Source: Cytophagaceae bacterium
GTDB taxonomy: Bacteria; Bacteroidota; Bacteroidia; Cytophagales; Spirosomataceae
Length of the DNA stretch: 64,000 nt
Direction of reading: 5' to 3'
NCBI GenBank assembly: GCA_016722655.1
Contig: JADKIR010000005.1
Location: 1,364,001 to 1,428,000 of the forward strand
Of the stretch, positions 8,401-16,878 are shown one piece after another. The notes beneath the pieces were generated by a model that was not told the DNA's origin, ran no database searches, and was given only the letters and a program-made list of their open reading frames with translations. The translations under genes and the position numbers were made by a program. The first letter of the stretch is position 1. Every line of letters begins with the position of its first letter.

Positions 8401-9677
8401 TTTTCTCTTTTCAAAATCTCAATCCCAATACTGCAATTCAGGCATTTTCGAGGGTTACACTTATACTTATATTGTTGAATTATGCCCTGAGTATCAAATG
8501 CATTGTTGATTTCTAGCCCCAGACTTTCAAATTTTCTAATTATTAAATTGTTCTCTGCCGGGGTATCTGTCAGAAAGCCTATAGCTCTGTCAAAATAGCC
8601 AAAATTGCTTTTTTGATAAGCTGTAAGAGCCAAAATCTGACTTATAGTATTGATAATAATATTATTGACAGAACTTTCGCCAATTATTTTAGGAGATTTT
8701 TTCGAAATTTTTCCAAAATCATAATGCTCTTTCCAGTATTCTGATACTTCAGCTTTTAAGCCGTTTTCCAATTCTTTTTTGGTTTCAGTTTCGACAAAAA
8801 AGGAATACAGATTATGATTTTTGTTTAAAATAGCTGCAAATTGTGCCAGTCTGATAGTGGGAAAATTCCCAGGCCTGGTACGTAAAAACCGCCATTCAGA
8901 TCTTTTCAATCTGTTTTCGAAAATTGAATATTTTTTAGCGAGAAATTCAAATTCAATATTGAGTTTTTGAGCATAATCATCTTGTGGATTTGCCAGAAAA
9001 CCAGCCATTCCGAAAAGCAAAGCTTCGAGTTGAAAAATGTTTTGCTGATGTTTCTTGAGAATTTTAAACGGAATATTTTCCGAAAGTCTAAGAAATGCCT
9101 CCGAATTTAATTTAAAACCCATATTCTGAGCAAAAACCCTGTAAGCCAATTCTTCAAAATCATTATTTAGTCCTACTAACCAATCTTTTAAAATCGCAGC
9201 TTTCATTTCCAGTCGTGATGCCAAAGCTTTTTCGAGCATATCCAACCTGGCAATCGCAGTGATATCTTTAAAAAATGGTTCACAAGGAAACTCTTGCCCG
9301 CTATTTTGGAGATTTTGATAATTTTTCAGGGCATTTACAAAAACCAAATTTTTCAATTCCAAAACCGGCAATATTGTCTTATCTTTTCGGAAAACGTCTT
9401 TATCATTTTCCCAAACCACATGCAGGATTACCTTGTCATAAGATTCGTCGAATTGATGGTTATGCTGATCCCATTCTGATGATTTCACGTGAACTTCCAC
9501 GCTTCCTGCCCATTCTATTTCATTGATTATCAATCTGCAATTTTCAAAATCAGGCCCGGAATGAGAATTTAAAACTCCGCTTTTTAGGATTGAAATTGAT
9601 TGCCCATCAGTAGTTTTCAAGTTGTTTTTGTGAAACTGTTGAAACCGCCAGATATAGTGTAGAAATTCTTCCTGCAT
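8397..9677 (-). CDS. DUF2851 family protein
   Basis: A 426-residue protein that matches the DUF2851 family of Bacteroidota and some other phyla. Recognisable blocks are EEFLHYIWRFQQF at the start, SGVLNSHSGPDFENCRLIINE and EWAGSVEVHVKSSEWDQH, and a C-terminal cysteine cluster (CNPRKCLNCSIG) that could bind a metal. The conserved SGPDF and EVHVKSSDW blocks have a nuclease-like look, but no function is established to my knowledge. No signal peptide or membrane segment is visible, so it is probably cytoplasmic. It converges with the CCA-adding enzyme gene (4-base overlap). Confidence 0.85.
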   Translation of the reverse strand: MQEEFLHYIWRFQQFHKNNLKTTDGQSISILKSGVLNSHSGPDFENCRLIINEIEWAGSVEVHVKSSEWDQHNHQFDESYDKVILHVVWENDKDVFRKDKTILPVLELKNLVFVNALKNYQNLQNSGQEFPCEPFFKDITAIARLDMLEKALASRLEMKAAILKDWLVGLNNDFEELAYRVFAQNMGFKLNSEAFLRLSENIPFKILKKHQQNIFQLEALLFGMAGFLANPQDDYAQKLNIEFEFLAKKYSIFENRLKRSEWRFLRTRPGNFPTIRLAQFAAILNKNHNLYSFFVETETKKELENGLKAEVSEYWKEHYDFGKISKKSPKIIGESSVNNIIINTISQILALTAYQKSNFGYFDRAIGFLTDTPAENNLIIRKFESLGLEINNAFDTQGIIQQYKYKCNPRKCLNCSIGIEILKREN

Positions 9678-9783
9678 GATTTTATTTAGTTTTAATCCGA
9701 AAGTGAGATTCGTTTTTTTCTAAACAAATATGCAAAATTTTTGTGAGGATATTTTCAAAAAAAAGTAATTTCTAAATTTTATA

Positions 9784-10611
9784 TCAAAGATATTTATCCA
9801 AATAAACCGACATTTCTTTTTGCACTTTTTCAGCTTCTTCGGCAGCTTTTTCTGCAAAATCACGTCCATTGGAGGCATAAATAATAGCCCTGGAAGAATT
9901 TACCAACAATCCGCATTCACTGTTCATTCCATATTCCGAAACCTCAGCAAGGCTTCCACCTTGAGCACCCACTCCGGGAATAAGCAGGAAATTTTCAGGG
10001 ACAATTTTTCTGATTTCAGTTAAAGATTGGGTTTGGGTAGCTCCCACCACATACATAAGTTGTTCTGGCCCTCCCCATTTTTTGGACTGTTCCAGCACTT
10101 TTTCATATAAAAATCCCCCGGATTCCATTTTCATTTTTTGAAAATCTTCACTGCCTGTATTACTCGTCAAAGCCAACAAAATCACCCATTTATTTTGAAA
10201 TTCGAGAAAAGGCAAGACTGAGTCAGCACCCATGTAAGGAGCCACGGTAACAGAGTCAAAAGACAGACCTGATGATTTCTTGTCAAAAAAGGCCCTGGCG
10301 TAAAGTCCCGAAGTATTTCCTATATCTCCTCTTTTGGCATCGGCTATAGTAAAGCAGTTATCAGGAATATATTCCAAAGTTTTTTTCAATGTATCCCACC
10401 CTTTGGATCCCAGAGCCTCATAAAATGCGATATTAGGCTTATATGCTACAGTAAATGGCAAAGTTGCGTCTATTATGGCTTTGTTAAACTCAAAAACAGG
10501 GTCTTCAGAATCAAGCAAATGCGAGGGGATCTTTTTCAAATCTGAATCCAGTCCCACACATAAATATGATTTTTTCTGTTTGATTTGATCGAATAATTCC
10601 TGTTTGGTCAT
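9784..10611 (-). CDS. pyrF: Orotidine 5'-phosphate decarboxylase, type 2
   Basis: A 275-residue OMP decarboxylase of the longer subfamily 2. It starts with YLCVGLDSDLKKIP and has the catalytic block FTIADAKRGDIGNTS, in which the lysine and aspartates form the active site. PGVGAQGGSL near the C-terminus is the phosphate-binding loop. The enzyme makes UMP, the last step of de novo pyrimidine synthesis. It stands alone as a single gene divergent from rfbC, with a promoter element (TATTTTTG) 16 bases upstream of its ATG. Confidence 0.96.
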   Translation of the reverse strand: MTKQELFDQIKQKKSYLCVGLDSDLKKIPSHLLDSEDPVFEFNKAIIDATLPFTVAYKPNIAFYEALGSKGWDTLKKTLEYIPDNCFTIADAKRGDIGNTSGLYARAFFDKKSSGLSFDSVTVAPYMGADSVLPFLEFQNKWVILLALTSNTGSEDFQKMKMESGGFLYEKVLEQSKKWGGPEQLMYVVGATQTQSLTEIRKIVPENFLLIPGVGAQGGSLAEVSEYGMNSECGLLVNSSRAIIYASNGRDFAEKAAEEAEKVQKEMSVYLDKYL

Positions 10612-10627
10612 TTGACTTATTTTTACG

Positions 10628-10635
10628 CAAAAATA
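10628..10635 (-). promoter_or_regulatory. Promoter -7 element (TATTTTTG) for pyrF
   Basis: The reverse strand reads TATTTTTGC, fitting TAnnTTTG, 16 bases before the pyrF ATG. A TTG at 10660-10658 lies 22 bases further upstream, slightly longer than the usual 19-21 spacing. Confidence 0.55.
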
Positions 10636-10758
10636 AACCTTCTAAATTTATTTTTGTCAAATTGAAGATTAAAAAAGTATTTACTATCCGTCTGATAATA
10701 TTTTAAAAATAAATAATCTGACAAAGAAATATTTTAAATTTTCTAATCATTTATTTAC

Positions 10759-10766
10759 TACTTTTG
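10759..10766 (+). promoter_or_regulatory. Promoter -7 element (TACTTTTG) for rfbC
   Basis: TACTTTTGTG fits TAnnTTTG and ends 23 bases before the rfbC ATG. It forms a divergent promoter pair with pyrF in a 178-base AT-rich gap. No -33 TTG was found. Confidence 0.5.
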
Positions 10767-10789
10767 TGCGGTTTTGGTAACGTTATAAT

Positions 10790-11326
10790 ATGGAATTTAG
10801 GGAATCAGATAAAATAAAAGGCTTGATTGAAGTTACTCCCAGGGTGTTTGAAGACAGCCGCGGGTACTTTTTTGAATCTTACCGTGAAGAATTATTTCTA
10901 AAAAACGGAATAACTGAGCGGTTTGTTCAGGACAATCAGTCATTTTCTACCAAAGGAGTCCTTCGCGGATTACATTATCAGAGAGCTCCGTTTGCTCAGG
11001 GCAAGCTTGTGCGTGTAGTTATGGGCTCAGTTCTTGACATTGCGGTAGATATCAGGCCGGGATCGCCAACTTTTGGCCAATATGAGGCCTTTTTACTTAC
11101 TGCTGAAAACCAAAAATTATTGTACTTACCTCCAGGTTTTGCCCATGGTTTTGTAACCCTGGAAGACGCCATTTTTACCTACAAGTGCACCAATCTTTAT
11201 GATAAAGCTTCAGAAGGTGGCATAATTTACAATGACCCTACTCTCAATATTGACTGGGGAATTATTAACCCGAATGTTTCAGAGAAAGATTTGATTTTAC
11301 CTTTATTTTCTGAAGCCATTCTATAA
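10790..11326 (+). CDS. rfbC: dTDP-4-dehydrorhamnose 3,5-epimerase
   Basis: A 178-residue cupin-fold epimerase of full family length. Diagnostic blocks are TPRVFEDSRGYFFESYRE, FVQDNQSFSTKGVLRGLHYQ with the catalytic histidine, and GKLVRVVMGSVLDIAVDIR followed by PGFAHGFVTLED. It converts dTDP-4-keto-6-deoxyglucose to the rhamnose precursor used in cell-surface polysaccharides. The other rml genes are not adjacent. The next gene downstream, a PHP phosphatase of the capsule-regulation type, also fits surface polysaccharide metabolism. Confidence 0.96.
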   Translation: MEFRESDKIKGLIEVTPRVFEDSRGYFFESYREELFLKNGITERFVQDNQSFSTKGVLRGLHYQRAPFAQGKLVRVVMGSVLDIAVDIRPGSPTFGQYEAFLLTAENQKLLYLPPGFAHGFVTLEDAIFTYKCTNLYDKASEGGIIYNDPTLNIDWGIINPNVSEKDLILPLFSEAIL

Positions 11327-11469
11327 TGTAAATATTTGATAAACAGATAATTATAAAATTTCACTCCCTCTTAAATATTTTTTCTGCATTTCCCGGCTTT
11401 TGGCATAATTAATGATTCTATTCTGATGAAATCTACCCTAAAAACGGTAGTAAATGTAGAGCCAGGAAA

Positions 11470-12222
11470 ATGCAGAATAATTTTACCGAAATATTTGATT
11501 CATTATCTTTAAAAGATAACCACCATTTTGAGATAGATATGCATTCGCATATTCTTCACAATCTCGACCATGGCCCTTCTGATATCGAAAATTCGGTTGA
11601 TATTTGCAAAGTCATCAAGCATTTAGGAGTAAATAAAATCATAATCACACCTCATGTGATGAACGGATTTTATGAAAATTCCAATGAAATAATACTCCAG
11701 AAAACGGAAGAATTACATTTAAAATTAGTCGAAGAGGAAGTTGATCTTAAACTAAAAGCTGCTGCCGAGTATTATGTTGATGATAATTTCTTCGCAATTT
11801 TAAAGCGTAACGGCAAATTGCTTACGCTGGATGACCAACAAAATCACCTGCTGATTGAGGCTCCATTACTTTCAGGATATGATTTTTTAAAATATACTGT
11901 CGAACGGCTTATTGTATTTGGGTATTCACCTGTACTGGCTCATACCGAAAAGTACAACAGCATTTTTGAAGATTCTTCCAAGCTATTTTCATTGAAAAAA
12001 ATGGGTCTTAAATTCCAGACAGACCTCATTTCAACTTTTCCTAATGCTCCTAAGTCAAAAAAAGAAAACCTTACATTCCTGATAGACAATGATCTCATAG
12101 ATTTCGTGGGAAGTAATGTCCATTCGGTATCACAATGTGCCGATCTACTCACTTACCGAAACCACAATCAACTAGATAAACTACTGGATATCAGCAAGAA
12201 AAATCATATGCTCGATTTTTGA
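11470..12222 (+). CDS. PHP-domain tyrosine-protein phosphatase, CpsB/YwqE type
   Basis: A 250-residue protein with the PHP metal-binding signature of the CpsB/CapC/YwqE family: DMHSHILHNLDHGPSD near residue 24, IIITPHVMNGFYEN, a glutamate in AAAEYYVDD, an HTEKY block, and a C-terminal GSNVHS. These manganese-dependent phosphatases remove phosphate from tyrosine residues of capsule polysaccharide kinases. It lies downstream of rfbC with a 143-base gap, consistent with surface polysaccharide control. No matching tyrosine kinase or polymerase is in the window. Its 3' end overlaps that of the convergent rlmB gene by 19 bases. Confidence 0.87.
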   Translation: MQNNFTEIFDSLSLKDNHHFEIDMHSHILHNLDHGPSDIENSVDICKVIKHLGVNKIIITPHVMNGFYENSNEIILQKTEELHLKLVEEEVDLKLKAAAEYYVDDNFFAILKRNGKLLTLDDQQNHLLIEAPLLSGYDFLKYTVERLIVFGYSPVLAHTEKYNSIFEDSSKLFSLKKMGLKFQTDLISTFPNAPKSKKENLTFLIDNDLIDFVGSNVHSVSQCADLLTYRNHNQLDKLLDISKKNHMLDF

Positions 12223-13025
12223 AATTCTCTTTGACGCAAAACTTCATAAAGTATTATTCCGGTTGCCACCGAAACATTCAGAGATTCCACTTTGCCTTTT
12301 AATGGTATTCTTACGGCATCGTCAGAAAGCTGTAACAAGGTATCGGAAATCCCATCTTCCTCTGAACCCATAATGATAGCAGTAGGTAAAGTATAATCAG
12401 GTGAATAAAGGCTATTCTCGGTCTTTTCGGTACAACTAACTATTCTAAAACCAGAATTGCGAAGATATTCAACAGTTTGGCTAAGGTCATGTTCACGACA
12501 AATCGGCACAAAATTCAAAGCACCAGAGCTGGTTTTCATAGCATCCCCTGTGATTTGGGCACCTCCACGAGCAGGCACAACGATTGCGTTGGCACCACAG
12601 CACTCTGCTGTACGGCAAATCGCCCCAAAATTCCTTACATCGGTAATACGGTCAAGAATCAATACCAAAGGCACTTCGCCTGATTCAAATGCATCAGTGA
12701 TAACATTGCCCAAACTGGCAAAATTTACAGCCGAAACAAATGCAACCACTCCCTGATGGTTTTTCATTGTGACTCTGTTGAGCCGCTCCAGAGGGGCTTT
12801 TTGCACCGGAACACCCATTTCTTTGGCCAAGGTTTCGATTTCCTCGAAGGCCTTAATATCTTTTTGAAGTATTACTTTGTCAATTTCTTTACCGCTGCGA
12901 AGAGTCTCCAATACCGACTGAATACCAAAAACAAAGTCCTCTTTGTTGGGTCGGTTTACGGGTTTGTAAAATTTCTTGGTTGAGTCGCCTCCTCTGTTCA
13001 TTCCACTACGTTTCCTGTTCTCCAT
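12204..13025 (-). CDS. rlmB: 23S rRNA (guanosine-2'-O-)-methyltransferase RlmB family (TrmH group 3)
   Basis: A 273-residue SpoU/TrmH-family methyltransferase. The N-terminal substrate-binding domain contains FGIQSVLETLRSGKEIDKV; the C-terminal knotted SPOUT domain has LDRITDVRNFGAICRTAECCG, MGSEEDGIS and IPLKGKVESLNVSVATGIILYE, the family motifs I-III. It would methylate ribose of a guanosine in 23S rRNA, although tRNA-modifying relatives cannot be excluded. The ATG at 13025 is chosen; an upstream in-frame TTG at 13046 is less likely. The start lies 28 bases inside the end of the GWxTD gene, suggesting coupled expression. Confidence 0.92.
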   Translation of the reverse strand: MENRKRSGMNRGGDSTKKFYKPVNRPNKEDFVFGIQSVLETLRSGKEIDKVILQKDIKAFEEIETLAKEMGVPVQKAPLERLNRVTMKNHQGVVAFVSAVNFASLGNVITDAFESGEVPLVLILDRITDVRNFGAICRTAECCGANAIVVPARGGAQITGDAMKTSSGALNFVPICREHDLSQTVEYLRNSGFRIVSCTEKTENSLYSPDYTLPTAIIMGSEEDGISDTLLQLSDDAVRIPLKGKVESLNVSVATGIILYEVLRQREFQKSSI

Positions 13026-14275
13026 GCTTCTACATAAGGGTACCAATAAGAACTATATTCCGGATACCTGACCAATTCATAATTTAGGTCAGTAAATGTG
13101 TTAGTCTTACGGTAAAAAGTATAAATTATTTCTGAATTATTTTGTGATTGAGAATAAAGCCAAACCTCCCGCTGGCGGTTTCTTTGGACTCTCGAAGGTG
13201 GCCCCATGATAATATAAACCATGCCTTTGTCGGTTTTCCAGCCTTCTTTATAATTGCTAAAAAGCCTGTTGGCGTCTGATACGCGGCGGTAATAATTTTT
13301 TATCATTTGTCTGGCTGTCGATTGATTTCCCTTACATATGTTCAGAAAATACAAATCAATTGCATCCTTTGGGTCTTCGGTATTTCGAAGTATGTCAATT
13401 TCCTTTTGGGTACTCATGTAAACGAGTGGTTCCCGCATATCACCAGCCATAGTTTGACGTGGATATCGCTTATCTACTACAATAAACCCATAGCCATCAG
13501 CCACATCCTGTGGGTTTTGAGTAAGCAAATAGGTACCGGTTTCTGATAAAGTTATCTCTTGGCCATTCAAAACTTTTACTGTATCAACTGCCTGATATTC
13601 AGTCATTATATCTTTTTTGGTGGAAGACATTGGCGAAAGTGCCGCTCCCGAAAGATTTTTAAATCTGATCAAAAATAATTCTTCAGAATTAGGCTGCAAA
13701 GACTTCAAAATCACTTTTTCATTTTGATAAACGAAACTATTAAATCTTGGAAAATCACGGCTGGTTGAATCAAAAAACTGGTATCTGGTATCCACTTTTT
13801 TGGCATAAAAATTTATCGGTAAATCATAGGTGTATTTAGTTGCAGCCTGAATATCTACAAAATCGACCACAAGACTTCCATTTTCTATGTTTTTGAGTTT
13901 AGGAATTTGAAATGTCATCTGGTAGTTCTTTCCCGATTTTCTTACCGGGCCTTCTTTAAGCTCTACCCTACCAGCTTTAAGTTTCTCTTTTATTCCTGAC
14001 TCAGGCACGATTGCCCATTGAACTCTGAAAATCTCTGAAAGTTTTTCAATACTGGTTTCAGAAGCCAAATTAAGAAAATCTACTTCCAGGTACACGTTGA
14101 TATTGGTCGAATCTTCAAAAAGGTATTTGCCGTTGATAGATGTCACCACCACTTTTGACTCACGGGCAATGGTCTTTTCCTGTGAAACAGATTCTTTGTT
14201 TACCGGTGTTTTTTGTTGTGTCTTACAAGATGCCACCAGCAATAACGAAAAAAGGAGTATTACAGCGTTTCTCAT
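12998..14275 (-). CDS. GWxTD domain-containing lipoprotein
   Basis: A 425-residue protein when started at the ATG at 14275, which gives a clean lipoprotein signal (MRNAVILLFSLLLVASCKTQ, with the lipobox cysteine in VASC). A longer frame adds 23 residues that would spoil it. The C-terminal domain contains the name-giving GWKTDKGMVYIIMGPP, the GWxTD domain of unknown function found mainly in Bacteroidota and Acidobacteria. The middle resembles a beta-rich periplasmic region. The precise role is unknown. The gene overlaps rlmB downstream by 28 bases. Confidence 0.85.
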   Translation of the reverse strand: MRNAVILLFSLLLVASCKTQQKTPVNKESVSQEKTIARESKVVVTSINGKYLFEDSTNINVYLEVDFLNLASETSIEKLSEIFRVQWAIVPESGIKEKLKAGRVELKEGPVRKSGKNYQMTFQIPKLKNIENGSLVVDFVDIQAATKYTYDLPINFYAKKVDTRYQFFDSTSRDFPRFNSFVYQNEKVILKSLQPNSEELFLIRFKNLSGAALSPMSSTKKDIMTEYQAVDTVKVLNGQEITLSETGTYLLTQNPQDVADGYGFIVVDKRYPRQTMAGDMREPLVYMSTQKEIDILRNTEDPKDAIDLYFLNICKGNQSTARQMIKNYYRRVSDANRLFSNYKEGWKTDKGMVYIIMGPPSRVQRNRQREVWLYSQSQNNSEIIYTFYRKTNTFTDLNYELVRYPEYSSYWYPYVEAWRTGNVVE

Positions 14276-14434
14276 CAAAAAAATCGGGTTAATTAACCAT
14301 AATAACGGTGTGACCAACCGAAATGTTGATGCAATATACCCCAAAAATTATTATTTATTGAGAAATATGAGATAAGTCCCATTATTTTCGGGAATCATAT
14401 TCTATTTTTCGGGCGAAAAAATTAAAGAAAAATA

Positions 14435-14815
14435 ATGTCAGAATTGAAAGATATCCAAAATCGGGAAGATGTAGTTAAACTGGTAGATGTGTTTTACGAA
14501 AATGTGATGAAAGACGAGCAATTGGGGCCGGTTTTTGCACCTTCAGCTGACCATTGGGCACAGCATATTGAAAGAGTATATAATTTTTGGGACAACTGGC
14601 TGTTCCAGACCGGCAGCTACACAGGAGGTATGATGTGGGTACACATGGAGCGGCATGCCACCCACCCGATGACCACTGAGCTATTTGAGCGTTGGCTGGC
14701 CTACTGGATTACTTGTACCGACCAACTTTTCGCCGGCAAAAACGCCGACTTTGTCAAAAATAAGGCTCTTGAAATCGGGCAGATTTTGAATGTAAAGCTG
14801 AATGGGAATGGGTGA
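14435..14815 (+). CDS. Truncated hemoglobin, group III
   Basis: A 126-residue globin of the short 2-on-2 type. The B-helix block FYENVMKDEQLGPVF, the E-helix W-rich YNFWDNWLFQTGSYTG and the proximal region HMERHATHPMTTELFERWLAYW are as expected for group III truncated hemoglobins. Such proteins bind oxygen or nitric oxide through heme; proposed roles include handling of reactive nitrogen or oxygen species. A separate ATG-led reading frame begins 14 bases before its stop, so the following AT-rich gene may be translationally coupled to it although the two look unrelated in composition. Confidence 0.9.
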   Translation: MSELKDIQNREDVVKLVDVFYENVMKDEQLGPVFAPSADHWAQHIERVYNFWDNWLFQTGSYTGGMMWVHMERHATHPMTTELFERWLAYWITCTDQLFAGKNADFVKNKALEIGQILNVKLNGNG

Positions 14816-16304
14816 GAGAGTTGAAATATCTGCAAAAGGGTTTTCTAATATCTTGAACCTCCAAGACAATAGATTTTTCCCGAACTTGTCAGGAATAATA
14901 ACGGTAAATAATGTTACTTTCTTTGAAAACATAGAAAACAATAATACTTATACCGACATTTCAAATTATTCTTTTCATTTTGTGGAATGCACTTTCAATG
15001 ACGAAGTAAAGATTAATTTCATCAAATCTAAGAATTTAATTTTCAGTAATTGCTCATTTTCAAAAAGTATAATATTTGAGGACTTTACACTTTCTTTTGA
15101 TTTGATTTTTGAACTATCAGATTTTAAATCAGAAACTTCAATATCAAATATTGAATCAAAAAAATTCAAAATAAATGATTGCAATTTTTCGGATACTTCG
15201 AATGAAATAAAGAATTACAAAATAAAAGAAGGCTTGATTATTTCAAATAGCTATTTTGAACAACTAGATCTTGGCCAGTGTGAGAATGAATCAATCACTT
15301 CTATAAGTGGGATTTATACTGATAAATATATAAATTTTCTCAATTTAAACAATTCCAAGAATATTAAAATATATAGTAAGAATTCTGAAAATTATTTCAG
15401 AAATATTGAAGTTACTGGTAGACAAGATTTTAACGCAAACCTAGAAATTAATATCCCATCATTAAATCAACTAGTTTTTAGGTCTTTTGAAAATCTGGGA
15501 AAGACCATTTTATCGGGTATAAACAAAATTACACTTATAAATATTGGAAACGCCACATTGAACAATTTAGAATTTAGAAATTGCAATTTAGAAAATACAA
15601 GTTTTGTCATTACTCATTCAAAAGTGGAAAACTTATTCTTCTCTGGTTCAAAGCCACCTCTTCCAGAAAAAATAAATGAAGATATAAAAATTGAAAAAAT
15701 ATTAAAAATTGAAGGTTTACAAATTTTTAAAAAAATCTTTGAGAAAAAAGGGGATATTATTAATTCGTCAAAATATTTTGAAAGTGAACTTCAACTAAGC
15801 CTTGAAATTACCGACTTAATAGACCACCAAAAAAGAAAATCAATCTACAGCCACTTAAAAAAACTCTATGACCAAACTGGCGATTCAGTCAAAGCCCTAG
15901 AATATCAAGCAAAAGAACTGGAGGAATACAGAAAAAGTATTAATTGGGGAAACCGGTTTTGGGAGAAATTAAATCTTTCTGTAAATAAAATTACAAATAA
16001 TTACGGAACCAATTGGGCTCTAGCACTTTTGGTTACATTAGTTGTAAATGGTTTTTTCTTTACCATCTTTAGTTTTTCGCTGGGATATCTTCCCGGAAAG
16101 AATTTAAATTTATTCTGGGAGTTATTTTCATATTCACCTGAATTTCTAAACCCATTGAGAAAAGCTGAATTTATTGAAAAAATTGATGGTAAATGTGTTG
16201 AATATGGAAATTGGTCTCGAATAATTGATTATTCAGCAAGAATTTTTGTAACTATCTGTGTTTACCAACTCATTCAGGCTTTCAGGAAATATGGAAAGAA
16301 ATAA
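14802..16304 (+). CDS. Uncharacterised membrane protein with beta-helix-like repeats and C-terminal TM segments
   Basis: A 500-residue protein of no recognised family. Residues about 10-290 consist of irregular beta-strand repeats with recurring F/L, N and C positions (for example ECTF, NCSF, DCNF, NCNL about 20-30 residues apart), resembling the parallel beta-helix of pentapeptide-repeat proteins. A helical stretch follows (about 300-400) that looks TPR-like (SSKYFESELQLSLE, GDSVKALEYQAKELEEY). Two hydrophobic segments lie near the end (WALALLVTLVVNGFFFTIFS and IIDYSARIFVTICVYQLI). The gene is strikingly AT-rich and rich in Asn, Ile, Lys, Ser, unlike the globin it overlaps by 14 bases, which suggests acquisition by transfer. 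The YefM operator starts 4 bases after its stop. Function unknown. Confidence 0.75.
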   Translation: MGMGERVEISAKGFSNILNLQDNRFFPNLSGIITVNNVTFFENIENNNTYTDISNYSFHFVECTFNDEVKINFIKSKNLIFSNCSFSKSIIFEDFTLSFDLIFELSDFKSETSISNIESKKFKINDCNFSDTSNEIKNYKIKEGLIISNSYFEQLDLGQCENESITSISGIYTDKYINFLNLNNSKNIKIYSKNSENYFRNIEVTGRQDFNANLEINIPSLNQLVFRSFENLGKTILSGINKITLINIGNATLNNLEFRNCNLENTSFVITHSKVENLFFSGSKPPLPEKINEDIKIEKILKIEGLQIFKKIFEKKGDIINSSKYFESELQLSLEITDLIDHQKRKSIYSHLKKLYDQTGDSVKALEYQAKELEEYRKSINWGNRFWEKLNLSVNKITNNYGTNWALALLVTLVVNGFFFTIFSFSLGYLPGKNLNLFWELFSYSPEFLNPLRKAEFIEKIDGKCVEYGNWSRIIDYSARIFVTICVYQLIQAFRKYGKK

Positions 16305-16308
16305 AATA

Positions 16309-16328
16309 TTGTACAAATAATTGTACAA
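16309..16328 (+). promoter_or_regulatory. Paired TGTACA operator for YefM-YoeB autoregulation
   Basis: Two copies of the 8-base palindrome TTGTACAA lie at 16309-16316 and 16321-16328, with TGTACA cores 12 bases apart centre to centre. The E. coli YefM-YoeB complex represses its own promoter by binding paired palindromes with a TGTACA core. The second copy here begins with TTG, placed 18 bases before the -7 element, so repressor binding would cover the -33 region. Confidence 0.8.
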
Positions 16329-16341
16329 TAAGAATATTTCG

Positions 16342-16349
16342 TATTTTTG
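16342..16349 (+). promoter_or_regulatory. Promoter -7 element (TATTTTTG) for yefM-yoeB
   Basis: TATTTTTGT fits TAnnTTTG, 16 bases before the yefM ATG. A TTG at 16321-16323 lies 18 bases upstream and is part of the operator palindrome. Confidence 0.65.
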
Positions 16350-16365
16350 TAAAAAAATACTTGAA

Positions 16366-16620
16366 ATGCTGACAATCAACTACTCTTCTTTTAGGCAAGA
16401 CCTGAAAAACTTCCTTGACAAAGTTAATCTGAATAGTATTCCTTTGATTGTAACGAGAGCCAAAGGTAAGGATGTGGTGGTAATGTCAAAGACCGATTAT
16501 GACAGTATGGAAGAGACATTTTACCTCCTAAAAAATCCCACCAATGCAGCCAGGCTTTTGAAAGGAATAGAAGAATACAAAAAAGGTAAAATAACTGAGA
16601 GAGAATTGATTGAAGAATGA
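16366..16620 (+). CDS. yefM: Type II antitoxin, YefM/Phd family
   Basis: An 84-residue antitoxin starting MLTINYSSFRQDLKNFLDKV, the Phd/YefM N-terminal DNA-binding fold, followed by PLIVTRAKGKDVVVMSKTDYDSMEET, its standard second half. The C-terminal tail, with LLKGIEEYKKG, would wrap the toxin. It neutralises YoeB and with it represses the operon through the TGTACA operator just upstream. The start at 16366 is set by the family pattern and the promoter; a longer in-frame reading begins inside the operator. It overlaps yoeB by four bases (ATGA), the usual coupling. Confidence 0.93.
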   Translation: MLTINYSSFRQDLKNFLDKVNLNSIPLIVTRAKGKDVVVMSKTDYDSMEETFYLLKNPTNAARLLKGIEEYKKGKITERELIEE

Positions 16621-16871
16621 AAAAACTCTTTTTAGATGACGCCTGGGGGGACTATTTGTACTGGCAATCTGCTGATAAATCCATGCTAAAAAAAGTCAAT
16701 TCTCTCATAAAAGAAATCGAAAGAACACCTTATGAAGGGAGTGGAAAACCTGAACCCTTGAAACATAACCTAAGTGGTTGGTGGTCTAGAAGGATTAATT
16801 TGGAGCACCGCCTGGTATATAAAGTCGAAGATGATGCCGTAATAATCTTACAATGCAGATATCATTATTAA
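16617..16871 (+). CDS. yoeB: mRNA interferase toxin YoeB
   Basis: An 84-residue RelE-superfamily toxin, the same length as E. coli YoeB. All catalytic residues are present at the same numbers: Glu46 (KPEPLKHN), Arg65 (EHRLVY), His83 and Tyr84 (the terminal CRYHY). The GWWSRRI block is also intact. The protein binds the ribosomal A site and cleaves mRNA during translation. It is the second gene of a complete toxin-antitoxin operon, overlapping yefM by four bases. The next gene, a two-TM protein, begins only 7 bases after its stop and may be in the same transcript. Confidence 0.96.
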   Translation: MKKLFLDDAWGDYLYWQSADKSMLKKVNSLIKEIERTPYEGSGKPEPLKHNLSGWWSRRINLEHRLVYKVEDDAVIILQCRYHY

Positions 16872-16878
16872 CAAACCC

